DNA from: Flavobacterium phragmitis
GTDB lineage: Bacteria > Bacteroidota > Bacteroidia > Flavobacteriales > Flavobacteriaceae
Direction: 5' to 3'
Assembly (NCBI RefSeq): GCF_900112575.1
Contig: NZ_FOMH01000001.1
Coordinates: 324,543 to 388,542 of the forward strand
Length of the DNA: 64,000 nucleotides
Each line of letters begins with the position of its first letter. The stretch's first letter is position 1. Below the pieces are notes generated by a model. It had not been told where the DNA came from, ran no database searches, and was given only the letters and a program-made list of their open reading frames with translations. The position numbers were made by a program, and so were the translations under genes. Below are positions 35,140 to 44,241 of this stretch, piece by piece.

Positions 35140-35904
35140 TTAGTTATTCAATTTAATAAAACCTCCATCAATTGGATAGTCAGAACCTGTGATGAAAGAC
35201 GATTCGTCGCTACATAAGAATAAAGCTAAAGTGGCGATTTCTTCCGGTTTTCCCATACGACCGATTGGCTGTGATTGAGATAATTTTTCGAAAATTTCTT
35301 CTTCTTTTCCAGGATAATTTTTAGCAATAAATCCGTCTACGAATGGTGTGTGGACTCTCGCAGGAGAAATAGAATTACATCTAATTTTATCGTGTAAATA
35401 ATCTTTTGCAACTGATAAAGTCATCGCCATTACAGCACCTTTTGCAGTAGAATAAGCAAAACGATCAGGAATACCAACCCAGCTTGCAATAGAAGCCAAG
35501 TTCAGGATAACTCCTCCGCCAGAACTTCTAAGCGCAGGAATCGAAGCATGAAGACAGTTGTAAACCCCTTTTACGTTTACATTCATGATGCGATCAAAAT
35601 CAGATTCTGCAGTTGTGTCTACTTTTCCAACGTGAGCAATTCCTGCATTGTTCACCAAAATATGGATATTTCCAATTTTCTCAAAAGTAGATTTTACCTG
35701 TTCGTGATTAGAAACGTCGCAAGCGTGAGCAAAAACAGTTCCTCCATTTGATTTAATTTCTTCAACAGTTTCTTTTGCGCTTTCTTCCGTCAATTCTAAA
35801 ACGTGAACTTCAGCTCCTTGTTTCGCAAATAAAACCGAAATCGCTCTTCCAATTCCGCTTCCTCCGCCTGTGATAATTGCTTTTTTATTTTGTAATGAAA
35901 ACAT
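35140..35904 (-). CDS. SDR dehydrogenase (probable 2-keto-3-deoxy-L-fuconate dehydrogenase)
   Basis: 254 residues with TGGGSGIG near 11-18, NNAG near 88, YSTAK (Tyr-x-x-x-Lys) near 152-156, and a usual C-terminus (YPIDGGFIKLNN). It lies 36 bases downstream of the UxaA-type dehydratase gene. In fucose pathways it would oxidise 2-keto-3-deoxy-fuconate at C4. It keeps the canonical catalytic set, in contrast to the other SDR of this locus at 38800. Confidence 0.87.
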   Translation of the reverse strand: MFSLQNKKAIITGGGSGIGRAISVLFAKQGAEVHVLELTEESAKETVEEIKSNGGTVFAHACDVSNHEQVKSTFEKIGNIHILVNNAGIAHVGKVDTTAESDFDRIMNVNVKGVYNCLHASIPALRSSGGGVILNLASIASWVGIPDRFAYSTAKGAVMAMTLSVAKDYLHDKIRCNSISPARVHTPFVDGFIAKNYPGKEEEIFEKLSQSQPIGRMGKPEEIATLALFLCSDESSFITGSDYPIDGGFIKLNN

Positions 35905-35940
35905 TTGATATAAATTTTTATGAGTTGTTTTAATAGTCTT

Positions 35941-37596
35941 TTACAAAGATACACCGCGTTTCCACGGAATAAAATCGTCTTGGTTTAATTGAACTGCTTT
36001 AGGAATAATTTCGCCGCTTGCCGCTTTGATACAATATTCTAAAATTTCCTCGCCCATTTCTTCAATAGATTTTTCGCCACTAATGATTGGTCCGCAGTCA
36101 ATATCGATAATATCTTTCATTCTTGTTGCTAAAACAGAGTTTGTTGCCACTTTAATTACCGGACAAACGGGGTTTCCTGTGGGCGTTCCCAATCCAGTTG
36201 TAAATAAAATTAAAGTTGCTCCAGAAGCCGCTTTTCCAGTTGTCGCTTCCACATCATTTCCTGGCGTACAAACCAAACTTAAACCTGGTTTTGTAACCAA
36301 TTCGGTATAATCTAAAACATCAACAACGGGAGAAGTGCCGCCTTTTTTGGCTGCTCCAGCACTTTTGATCGCATCCGTAATTAATCCGTCTTTGATATTT
36401 CCCGGAGAGGGATTCATATGAAAACCAGAACCTACTTTATGCGCCAGTTCATCATAGGATTCCATTAAATCGATGAATTTTTTAGCTTTATCTTCGGTAA
36501 TACATCTGTCGATTAAATTCTGCTCTGCACCGCATAATTCTGGGAATTCAGCCAAAAGAATTTTTCCGCCTAAAGCGACAACTAAATCTGAAGTATAACC
36601 AACCGCAGGATTTGCAGAAACACCGCTGAAACCATCACTTCCACCACATTTTACGCCAATACATAAATCGCTCAAAGGCGCATCAGTTCTTTCGTATTTG
36701 TTGATTTCGATTAAACCTTCAAACGTTTTTTTGATGGCATTGGTGATCAAAACTTCTTCGCTTTCGGTCTGTTGCTGTTCAAAAATAAATAATGGTTTAT
36801 CGAAATCTGGGTTTTGTTTTTTGACATCATTTACAAAATCCTGAACTTGTAAATGTTGGCATCCCAAACTCAAAAGCGTAATTCCTCCAACGTTTGGATG
36901 ATTGGCATAAGAAGCCAATAAAGCACTCAAAGTAGAAGCATCCTGACGCGTTCCGCCACAGCCGCCTTGGTGATTTAAGAATTTGATTCCGTCTACATTT
37001 TCAAAAACACGTTTGTTTTTTGGAGTTGGATTTAATTCAATATTAATATCGTTAATATCATTTCCGTTCAAATAACCTTCCAGCAGTTCGTGCGTAAATT
37101 GGTTGTATTTGTCTGTTACAGCATAACCCAATTGTTTGTGCAGTGCTTCTTTGATGACGTCCAGATTTCTGTTTTCACAAAAAACAGTCGGAATAAAAAG
37201 CCAGTAATTTGCTGTTCCAACACGTCCGTCTTTTCTTTTGTAACCTTTAAAAGTTCTATTTTCAAATTTAGAAACATCAGGTGCATTCCACTCATAAGAA
37301 GCATTTCTGTATGCGTAGGGATCTGCAGCATGTTTTAGGTTTTCGGTCGTCATTAAACTTCCTTTTGCCACATCATTTTGCACTTTTCCAACCAAAACGC
37401 CGTACATATTTACTTCTTCTCCCTGCTTCATGTCTTGCATGTAGAATTTATGTTTGGCTTTGATGAGGTCTTGTAAAACGTAAGTTTCGTTTTCAAAATG
37501 AATGGTTTCGCCTTTCTGAAGATCGGTTAAGGCAACCAATACATTATCGTCTGGATGCAGTTTTACAACCAGTTTTTTTGTGTTATTGTCAGACAT
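35941..37596 (-). CDS. UxaA-family altronate dehydratase-like protein (probable L-fuconate dehydratase)
   Basis: 551 residues: an N-terminal SAF domain (about 1-100) and the large UxaA/GarD-type catalytic domain, with HQGGCGG and LGCQH motifs carrying the metal-ligand Cys/His, plus CGGSDGFSG. Both halves are fused in one polypeptide, as in many UxaA enzymes. It dehydrates an aldonate to the 2-keto-3-deoxy acid. C. jejuni uses a UxaA-type enzyme in its fucose locus. Altronate is the main alternative substrate, but no uxaB/uxaC genes are nearby. Confidence 0.85.
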   Translation of the reverse strand: MSDNNTKKLVVKLHPDDNVLVALTDLQKGETIHFENETYVLQDLIKAKHKFYMQDMKQGEEVNMYGVLVGKVQNDVAKGSLMTTENLKHAADPYAYRNASYEWNAPDVSKFENRTFKGYKRKDGRVGTANYWLFIPTVFCENRNLDVIKEALHKQLGYAVTDKYNQFTHELLEGYLNGNDINDINIELNPTPKNKRVFENVDGIKFLNHQGGCGGTRQDASTLSALLASYANHPNVGGITLLSLGCQHLQVQDFVNDVKKQNPDFDKPLFIFEQQQTESEEVLITNAIKKTFEGLIEINKYERTDAPLSDLCIGVKCGGSDGFSGVSANPAVGYTSDLVVALGGKILLAEFPELCGAEQNLIDRCITEDKAKKFIDLMESYDELAHKVGSGFHMNPSPGNIKDGLITDAIKSAGAAKKGGTSPVVDVLDYTELVTKPGLSLVCTPGNDVEATTGKAASGATLILFTTGLGTPTGNPVCPVIKVATNSVLATRMKDIIDIDCGPIISGEKSIEEMGEEILEYCIKAASGEIIPKAVQLNQDDFIPWKRGVSL

Positions 37597-37759
37597 TGTG
37601 TTGTTTGTTTTTTTCTTTTTTTTTTTGATGTCGCTGCTTTCGTTTTAAAACAATTTAATCCGCTGATTTTGTATAGAATTCGGGCAGTTAACGAAAAATA
37701 AAATTAGCTTTTTTACACATTGGTTAATAGTCTAATATTATCCGTATCTAATCTTTAAT

Positions 37760-37767
37760 TATCTTTG
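37760..37767 (+). promoter_or_regulatory. -7 element of the AraC-family regulator gene
   Basis: A perfect TATCTTTG. Only 4 bases separate it from the ATG at 37772, so the mRNA should be leaderless. Confidence 0.6.
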
Positions 37768-37771
37768 CGGT

Positions 37772-38641
37772 ATGAAATTGGAACAAACCAAAATAGCGTC
37801 TTATCTCAACACCAAAGTTTCGGTGCTGAATCGTATTGAACCTTTTTTTCAGGCGCCGTTTCATTCGCATCCGGAACTGGAATTGGTTTATGTGAAAGAG
37901 AGTTATGGAAAACGTATTATCGGAAATTCGGTAATGCCGTTTGAGCCTGGTGATATGGTTTTTTTAGGTTCTGATATTCCGCATGTTTGGCTGAATGATG
38001 AGAAATATTATCAGGGAATTGAGGATTTAAGAGCCAATTCGATTGTCGTATATTTTCATAAAGATATTTTCGGACCAACTTTTTACGAGTTAAAAGAAAC
38101 CCAGAAAATCAACGAACTTTTTTTTCAGGCTGGAAAAGGAATTTCGATTATCGGAAAAACCAATAAACAGATTGCGAAAAAATTGGAAAAATTAGTTTCT
38201 AAAAAAGATTTTGAAGTTATCGTCGGACTGTTTGAGATTTTGTCTATTCTTTCAGAAAGTCAGGATAAGATTTACATCAACGACGAAATTTATTCGTTGA
38301 TGCAGAAAGATTCGAAAGTAGATCGTCTGTCAGAGGTTTTTCAATATGTCAATAAGAATTATAAAAAGAATATTTCCTTAGAAGAAATTGCCGCCGTGGC
38401 GAATATGACGCGGACTTCTTTCTGCAGAATGTTCAGAATTAAAACCAAGAAAAATTTTGTGGATTATCTGCACGAAATCCGAATTTCGAATGCTTGTAAA
38501 TTGTTATTGGAAACCGATAAAAGTATGTCTGAGATTGCGTATGAATGCGGTTATAAAACAGCATCAAATTTTAATAAACTTTTCAAAAAGGTTAAAGGAA
38601 TTACGCCTTCGGATTTTAAAAATAATGCGAAAGTGAATTAG
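37772..38641 (+). CDS. AraC-family transcriptional regulator of the deoxy-sugar locus
   Basis: 289 residues. The N-terminal cupin domain (about 25-110) has FHSHPELELVYV and FEPGDMVFLGSDIPHVW. The C-terminal pair of helix-turn-helix motifs (about 190-285) includes MTRTSFCRMFRIKTKKNF and the family signature IAYECGYKTASNFNKLFKK. It is divergent from the dehydratase operon (175-base spacer), so it probably activates that operon in response to the sugar. The likely leaderless mRNA is noted at its promoter. Confidence 0.9.
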   Translation: MKLEQTKIASYLNTKVSVLNRIEPFFQAPFHSHPELELVYVKESYGKRIIGNSVMPFEPGDMVFLGSDIPHVWLNDEKYYQGIEDLRANSIVVYFHKDIFGPTFYELKETQKINELFFQAGKGISIIGKTNKQIAKKLEKLVSKKDFEVIVGLFEILSILSESQDKIYINDEIYSLMQKDSKVDRLSEVFQYVNKNYKKNISLEEIAAVANMTRTSFCRMFRIKTKKNFVDYLHEIRISNACKLLLETDKSMSEIAYECGYKTASNFNKLFKKVKGITPSDFKNNAKVN

Positions 38642-38646
38642 TTTTT

Positions 38647-38789
38647 GCCACAGATTTAAAGGATTAAAATGATTTACGTTTGTCACCCTGAGCGAAGTCG
38701 AAGGGCGTTCCAATTGGACACGGGCTTCGACTTCGCTCAGCCTGACAAAACTGGATTTGAAAATCCTTTTAATCTGTGTAATCTGTGGC
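38647..38789. repeat. Nested inverted repeat, copy 3
   Basis: The core at 38681-38747 begins TGTCACCCTGAGCGAAG and ends CTTCGCTCAGCCTGACA. Outer arms GCCACAGATTTAAAG and CTGTGTAATCTGTGGC. It is almost identical to copy 1 and lies at the end of the AraC gene, convergent with the SDR gene, where it could act as a bidirectional terminator. Confidence 0.85.
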
Positions 38790-38799
38790 AAAAAACATT

Positions 38800-39579
38800 T
38801 TAAATAGATCGGTCTAAATGTGTATAACCACCATCCACATAAATAATCTGTCCTGTGGTGTGGCTTGACTTTTCAGACAATAAGAAAACCACCATATTGG
38901 CTATTTCTTCAGCTGTTGTCATTCGGTTTTCTAAAGGAATATTTTTAGTGATTGCAGCCAGTTTTTCTTCTTTATTTTCAAAAGTATTGATCCACGTTTC
39001 GTAAAGCGGCGTGTAACATTCCGCTACAATTACGGCGTTTACACGAATGCTGTATTTTAGTAATTCAACCGCCCATTCTCTAGTTAAAGCATTTCTTCCA
39101 CCGTTTGAAGCGGCATAAGCTGAGGTTCCGCCTTGACCCGTTTCGGCAGTTTTAGAGCCAATGTTTACAATGGCTCCTTTTGATTCTTTCAAATACGGAA
39201 GCGCGTGCTGCGCCATTAAATAATAATGCACTAAATTTTTGTGAAGCGAAGCGGCAAAATCTTCATAATTTCCGTTCTCCAATCCAACACCGTCATTAAC
39301 GCCGGCATTATTTACCAATCCGTTAATTCTTCCGAATTTTGCGATTACGGCTTCAACGGCTTTTTTGCAGTCTTCAGGTTTTGTTAAATCAGCAACAACT
39401 TGATGCGCTTCTTTTCCAATGGCTTTTAATTCTTCTACGGCTTTGATGTTGTCATTTTCGTTACGTCCAACGATAAACGGAATAGCATTTTCTTCGGCTA
39501 AAACCTTCACGATTCCTAAACCGATTCCTTTTGCGCCGCCCGTAACGATAATGATTTTTTGGGTTAATGATAACTGCAT
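38800..39579 (-). CDS. SDR oxidoreductase, probable L-fucose dehydrogenase, with altered catalytic lysine
   Basis: 259 residues with TGGAKGIG near 14-21 and NNAG in the right place. The active-site motif reads YAASN (Tyr155, Asn159) where YxxxK is expected. The DNA codon is clearly AAC. The rest of the fold and the C-terminal IIYVDGGYTHL are normal. In the pathway this would oxidise L-fucose to the lactone. Whether the Asn form is a natural variant of the sugar dehydrogenase subfamily or lowers activity is unknown. It is on the minus strand, separated from the other catabolic genes by the regulator. Confidence 0.85.
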   Translation of the reverse strand: MQLSLTQKIIIVTGGAKGIGLGIVKVLAEENAIPFIVGRNENDNIKAVEELKAIGKEAHQVVADLTKPEDCKKAVEAVIAKFGRINGLVNNAGVNDGVGLENGNYEDFAASLHKNLVHYYLMAQHALPYLKESKGAIVNIGSKTAETGQGGTSAYAASNGGRNALTREWAVELLKYSIRVNAVIVAECYTPLYETWINTFENKEEKLAAITKNIPLENRMTTAEEIANMVVFLLSEKSSHTTGQIIYVDGGYTHLDRSI

Positions 39580-39624
39580 GGTATTTATATATTATAATTT
39601 GAAATTCTTGTTTTATGAATGAGA

Positions 39625-39691
39625 TGTCACCATAAGCGAAGTCGAAGGGCGTTCCAATTGGACGTGGGCTTCGACTCCGCTCAGCCTAACA
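39625..39691. repeat. Nested inverted repeat, copy 4 (decayed)
   Basis: TGTCACCATAAGCGAAG at the left, CTTCGACTCCGCTCAGCC at the right, with the usual centre CGTTCCAATTGGACG. Outer arm remnants are AATCCTTTAATCTATGG (to about 39730). Several substitutions break the stem relative to copies 1-3. Confidence 0.8.
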
Positions 39692-39764
39692 AACCGGATG
39701 TAAAAATCATCTTAATCCTTTAATCTATGGTTATATTTTTTATTCAATGAATATACTTTAAAAA

Positions 39765-39801
39765 TTTACAGCTGTTGTTCATGACAAACAACAGCTGTAA
39801 A
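39765..39801 (-). terminator. Strong terminator of the SSS symporter gene
   Basis: A perfect 15-bp stem, TTTACAGCTGTTGTT/AACAACAGCTGTAAA, with a 7-base loop and a T-run after it on the minus strand. Confidence 0.85.
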
Positions 39802-39828
39802 AATAGAGAGAATAGAACTGATAATTTA

Positions 39829-41517
39829 TTACCAGAACTTAACATAAAGCGCAGCAATAATCAATAATGTAATAACGATTAAGACTGTTGTCTGCGGTTT
39901 AACTTTAAACATTTCAGAATCAATTTCGAATGCTTTAGGGTTTACTTTTGGACCAGCAAAACTTATTAAGATCATTGCAATCATTGTGAATAAGAATGAT
40001 AATCCCATACAGATGTGGAACGGAATTTCGAAAGCTCCTTTTCCATTATTGTAAGCTGTGTATAAAAGTGTGTCGTTTCCAAATAAAGCTGGAGCGTATT
40101 CGTTGAATAAAACAGATAATAAGAATCCTAAGATTACACCCACGATTGCCGCTGTTCCAGTAGTTCTTTTCCAGAACATACCCAAAAAGAACATGGCAAA
40201 AACTCCAGGGCTGATGAATCCAGTGTATTTTTGGATGTATGTAAATCCTCCAACGCCACCAATTCCTAAAACGTCATTCCATGTAAATAAAACAGCTAAA
40301 AGCATGGCAACAAAAACGGCAAGACGCCCAATGTTTACCTGCTGTTTTTCGCCAGCATTTTTTTGAATGTATTTTTTATGAACGTCTAATGTATAGATTG
40401 TAGAAATACTGTTTACTTTTCCTGCCAAAGAAGCTACAATTGCAGCAGTAAGAGCAGCGACTGAAAGTCCTTTTAATCCGGTTGGAAGGAATGTTAAGAT
40501 AGCAGAATATGCCTCATCTTTTACTCCACCCTCTAATTGAGGTAAGTGTCCGCTTGTGTATAAAACGTAAGCAGCAATACCAGGAAGCATTACAATAAGA
40601 GGCATTAATAATTTAAGCATACCAGCAAACAAAATTCCTGTACGTGCTGTTTGTAAATCTGCTCCAAGTGCTCTTTGTGTAATGTATTGATTACATCCCC
40701 AGTAGTTTAAGTTAATAATCCAAATACCAGCAGCATAAGATAATAATCCAGGGAAAGTTAAATATTTGTCGATCTCAAGCTGAGAAGACGTCGCAGTTGG
40801 TTTCGGAATAATCATTTTGAAATGTTCGGGAGCCTGCTGCATTAAAACTTTAAAACCGGCAATTGCATTTTGACCAACACCAAAAGCTTCCGCAACTGTT
40901 GTTAAAGCAATATAAGAAGTCACCAAACCACCGATAATTAATACAGCTACCTGTATAACGTCTGTATAGGCTACAACTTTCATTCCTCCAAGAGAAATAA
41001 ACAAAGCAAAAATAGCCAATCCAAGCATAATTACGTGAAGATATTCCCCACCAGCAAGTTTGTTAATCGCAACTGCTCCTAAATATAAAATAGAAGTAAG
41101 GTTTACAAAAACATATAAAAACAACCAGAATACAGCCATGATAAGTGCAGTAGATTCGTTGTAACGTGTTTTTAAGAACTGTGGCATAGTGTAAATCTTG
41201 TTTTTAAGATATACAGGGATAAACCACACAGCCACAATAATAAGCGCAATAGCAGCAAGCCATTCGTAAGCGGCAACTGCGATTCCTAAAAAGAAACCTT
41301 CACCACTCATACCGATGAATTGTTCTGCAGAGATGTTAGAAGCAATAAGAGAAGCTCCAATTGCCCACCATGTTAAATTTCCTTCAGCCAAAAAGTAGGC
41401 TTTAGCATCTTGTTCGTCTTGTTTACGTTTGCGGTAAACCGTGTAACCGTAGACAGAGACTACGATAAAATAAATAATAAAAACCGCATAATCTGCGAAA
41501 GCGAGGTTTTGGTTCAT
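39829..41517 (-). CDS. Sodium/solute symporter (SSS family) for a sugar, probably L-arabinose
   Basis: 562 residues with 13-15 hydrophobic helices (MNQNLAFADYAVFIIYFIVV start; ASNISAEQFIGMSGEGF, the sodium/sugar motif region of SGLT-like proteins). Length fits the vSGLT-like group. It lies downstream of galT, which would suggest galactose. But the 249-base gap has its own promoter (TACATTTG, 41661-41654) and a copy of the AARTGT-N7-ACAYTT palindrome shared with araR, the GH51 gene and araB. I therefore favour an arabinose symporter. Bacteroides arabinose loci also carry an SSS symporter. Confidence 0.88.
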   Translation of the reverse strand: MNQNLAFADYAVFIIYFIVVSVYGYTVYRKRKQDEQDAKAYFLAEGNLTWWAIGASLIASNISAEQFIGMSGEGFFLGIAVAAYEWLAAIALIIVAVWFIPVYLKNKIYTMPQFLKTRYNESTALIMAVFWLFLYVFVNLTSILYLGAVAINKLAGGEYLHVIMLGLAIFALFISLGGMKVVAYTDVIQVAVLIIGGLVTSYIALTTVAEAFGVGQNAIAGFKVLMQQAPEHFKMIIPKPTATSSQLEIDKYLTFPGLLSYAAGIWIINLNYWGCNQYITQRALGADLQTARTGILFAGMLKLLMPLIVMLPGIAAYVLYTSGHLPQLEGGVKDEAYSAILTFLPTGLKGLSVAALTAAIVASLAGKVNSISTIYTLDVHKKYIQKNAGEKQQVNIGRLAVFVAMLLAVLFTWNDVLGIGGVGGFTYIQKYTGFISPGVFAMFFLGMFWKRTTGTAAIVGVILGFLLSVLFNEYAPALFGNDTLLYTAYNNGKGAFEIPFHICMGLSFLFTMIAMILISFAGPKVNPKAFEIDSEMFKVKPQTTVLIVITLLIIAALYVKFW

Positions 41518-41653
41518 TGTTAGTAGTATTTTAAATAATTATTATAGGGTAAAGTTTGTTTATTTGGTTTTACAATCAGTTTTGTTTTATCTCATTAAAA
41601 ATGCAAGATGTGTTTTATTTCTGTTATTTTTTTGCGAAAATAAAAGCAGAAGC

Positions 41654-41661
41654 CAAATGTA
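41654..41661 (-). promoter_or_regulatory. -7 element of the SSS symporter promoter
   Basis: The minus strand reads TACATTTG, a perfect TAnnTTTG, with TTG 18 bases upstream (41682-41680). Confidence 0.6.
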
Positions 41662-41690
41662 AAATAAAAATTTAGAAATCAACCATCAGT

Positions 41691-41709
41691 AAATGTGTTT
41701 TTTACATTT
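41691..41709. promoter_or_regulatory. Candidate AraR operator at the SSS symporter
   Basis: AAATGT-GTTTTTT-ACATTT, a perfect 19-bp palindrome outside its 7-base centre. It is centred roughly 50 bases upstream of the predicted mRNA start. Confidence 0.7.
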
Positions 41710-41766
41710 ATAAACAGTATATTGTGTTAAATTTTTACATTCTGCATCTTAATAAAGCGACAATTC

Positions 41767-42825
41767 TTACACTTTTACAAGACTCTTGTAATGTACCTCT
41801 GATTGCTGCCTTAAAATTTCGGCACTTTTTTCAGGTGTAATATCACGTTGTGATTCTCCCAACATTTCGTATCCTACCATAAATTTCTTTACAGTTGCCG
41901 ATCTTAACAATGGCGGATAAAAGTGCATGTGGAAATGCCATTCTGGATGCTCTAATCCGTCAGTTGGTGATTGGTGAATTCCTGAAGAATAGGGGAAAGA
42001 AGTATTAAATAAGTTATCGTATTTCGTTGTTAACTGCTTTAAGATTTTAGCAAAAGCAGTGCTTTCTTCAGCCGTAAAATTGGTGATTTTGTTTACCGCT
42101 CTTTTGCTTACAATCATTGTTTCATAAGGCCAGATTGCCCAAAAAGGAACAAGTGCTACAAAATGATCATTCTCAATTACAATTCGATCACCAACTCTTA
42201 ATTCGGCTTGAACGTAATCTTCTAAAAGCGTTTTTTTATTTCTGTCGTAGTATGCTTTTAAACTGTTCTGTGTTTTTTCAACCTGAGTTGGAAGCGAAGA
42301 CTGAGCCCAGATTTGCCCATGCGGATGCGGATTGCTGCATCCCATTACACTTCCTTTATTTTCAAAAATCTGAACGTGATTGATATATTTGATGTTTCCT
42401 AAATCAGTATATTCTCTCTGCCAGGTTTTGATGATAGTTTCAATTCCTTCAAGATCCATTTCTGGCAAAGTCAAATCATGTCTTGGAGAAAAACAAACCA
42501 CGCGAGAAATTCCTTGTTCAGGTTTAGCTTTAAAGAAAGTATGTTTGATATCCTCTTCAAAAATAATTTCGTCTTGTTTCATAGCTGCGAAATCATTCTC
42601 AAAAACAAAGCTGCTTTCGTATGCAGGATTATGCATTCCGTTGGCGCGAACATTTCCTGGACACAAATAACAAGTTGGGTCGTATTTAGGAAGTTCTTCT
42701 GTTGAAATCGTTTCGTTTTGTCCTTGCCAAGGGCGTTTTGCACGATGAGGTGAAACCAAGACCCATTCGTTGATTAATGGGTTGAAGCGTCTGTGCGGAT
42801 CTTCATTAATGTCAAAATTTTTCAT
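41767..42825 (-). CDS. galT: Galactose-1-phosphate uridylyltransferase
   Basis: 352 residues, class I GalT. RFNPLINEWVLVSPHR is the N-terminal signature, two zinc-ligand-type cysteines lie in CYLCPGN, and CSNPHPHGQIWA carries the catalytic His-Pro-His. It transfers UMP from UDP-glucose to galactose-1-phosphate in the Leloir pathway. It is 16 bases downstream of galK, in the operon galM-galK-galT. Confidence 0.96.
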   Translation of the reverse strand: MKNFDINEDPHRRFNPLINEWVLVSPHRAKRPWQGQNETISTEELPKYDPTCYLCPGNVRANGMHNPAYESSFVFENDFAAMKQDEIIFEEDIKHTFFKAKPEQGISRVVCFSPRHDLTLPEMDLEGIETIIKTWQREYTDLGNIKYINHVQIFENKGSVMGCSNPHPHGQIWAQSSLPTQVEKTQNSLKAYYDRNKKTLLEDYVQAELRVGDRIVIENDHFVALVPFWAIWPYETMIVSKRAVNKITNFTAEESTAFAKILKQLTTKYDNLFNTSFPYSSGIHQSPTDGLEHPEWHFHMHFYPPLLRSATVKKFMVGYEMLGESQRDITPEKSAEILRQQSEVHYKSLVKV

Positions 42826-42841
42826 TGTAGTGTGTTGTAGT

Positions 42842-44002
42842 TTAAAGTAACGTTGTTCCGTTTGAGATTTTTACATCATAGAATTTTAATTCAATTCCAA
42901 ATGTATCTAAATAAAGCTTCGAAAACTTACTTTTAACCTCATTTTCATATCCTTTTTTTACTAAATTGATGGTACAGCCACCAAAACCGCCTCCCATAAG
43001 TCGAGAACCAATAATAGCATCGTCTTCTTTTGCAGTATCTACAAGGAAATCTAATTCCTCGCAGCTTACTTCGTATTCTTGCGATAATCCATAATGAGTT
43101 TCAAAAAGTAATTCTCCTAAAAGTTCAATATTTCCTTGATCCAAAGCTTCGCAGGCTTTGATCACACGGTTGATTTCTTTAACAACAAAATGAACTCTGC
43201 TGAACACTTTTTCAGTCATTTTATCTTTCAAACTCAAAACCTGTTCTTCGGTAGCATTTCTAAAACTTTTTACTTCTGGAAAATGAGTTTTTATAATTGC
43301 TAAACCTTCTTCGCATTCAACTCTTCTAGTGTTATATTCTGAAGTAAAAAGCGAATGTTTTACATTAGAATCCAATAAAATCAAAGAATAGTCTTTAAAG
43401 TCAGCATTGTGATATTCAAAATCCAAAGTGTTGCAGTCTAATTTGATTACTTTGTTTTCCAAACCATGAACGCTTGAAAACTGATCCATAATACCACAGT
43501 TGATGCCAACCCAGTGTTCTGCTTTTTGTCCTAATAAAGAAATATCTACTTTCTCGATTTTTAAATCAAAAAGAGATTTAATTCCGAAAATCATACCACA
43601 TTCTAAAGCCGCAGAAGAAGATAATCCTGAACCAACCGGAATATTACTGCTGAAAACACAGTTGAAACCGTCAAAAGTAAATCCGTTATCCTGCAGTTGT
43701 TTAATTACGCCTCGAATATAATTGGTCCAAACCACATCACTCAATTTAACTTCCTGAGTTAAGTCGATTTCAAATTCTTCGTTTAAATCGATAGCGATAA
43801 TTTTAGAGGTATTGGTGTTGTTTTTTTCAAAAGCAAAACAAATTACTTTGTCAATTGCAGCTGGTAAAACATAACCGTCATTGTAGTCAACATGTTCTCC
43901 GATAATATTGATTCTTCCTGGAGAAAGTACCGTTTTCTGTGGAGAAGATCCGAAAGATTTCTCAAAAAAAGCAACGGTATTTTGTATTAAAATATCATTC
44001 AT
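42842..44002 (-). CDS. galK: Galactokinase
   Basis: 386 residues, GHMP kinase family. The signature PGRINIIGEHVDYNDG lies near 28-43, the ATP loop GSGLSSSAALE near 130-140, and the third motif GGGFGGCTI near 340. It phosphorylates galactose at C1. It lies 239 bases after galM and 16 bases before galT. The spacer toward galM carries imperfect AATCTG/CAGATT inverted repeats. Confidence 0.96.
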   Translation of the reverse strand: MNDILIQNTVAFFEKSFGSSPQKTVLSPGRINIIGEHVDYNDGYVLPAAIDKVICFAFEKNNTNTSKIIAIDLNEEFEIDLTQEVKLSDVVWTNYIRGVIKQLQDNGFTFDGFNCVFSSNIPVGSGLSSSAALECGMIFGIKSLFDLKIEKVDISLLGQKAEHWVGINCGIMDQFSSVHGLENKVIKLDCNTLDFEYHNADFKDYSLILLDSNVKHSLFTSEYNTRRVECEEGLAIIKTHFPEVKSFRNATEEQVLSLKDKMTEKVFSRVHFVVKEINRVIKACEALDQGNIELLGELLFETHYGLSQEYEVSCEELDFLVDTAKEDDAIIGSRLMGGGFGGCTINLVKKGYENEVKSKFSKLYLDTFGIELKFYDVKISNGTTLL

Positions 44003-44241
44003 TATATAGTTAGTTGTATTGTGGTTTTTAGAATTTTATTAATGGGTTGAGTGAAATTATTTTTTCTAATTATAGCTTAAATTAAAAATCTGTCTAAATC
44101 AGCTTTAATCTTTTAAAATCTGCGTAAAAAAATCCTAGCAAAAGTATTTCACGAAGATTTTAAAAGATTTCAGCAGATTCAATTTGATTTTACTAGCTGG
44201 ATGAAACTATTTTTATTTTATCCCATCCAACGGTTATTATA

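Noticed and set aside
38800-39579. Pseudogene because of YxxxN
   Set aside because: Full-length frame without stops or frameshifts and otherwise normal SDR motifs; a substituted but intact gene.
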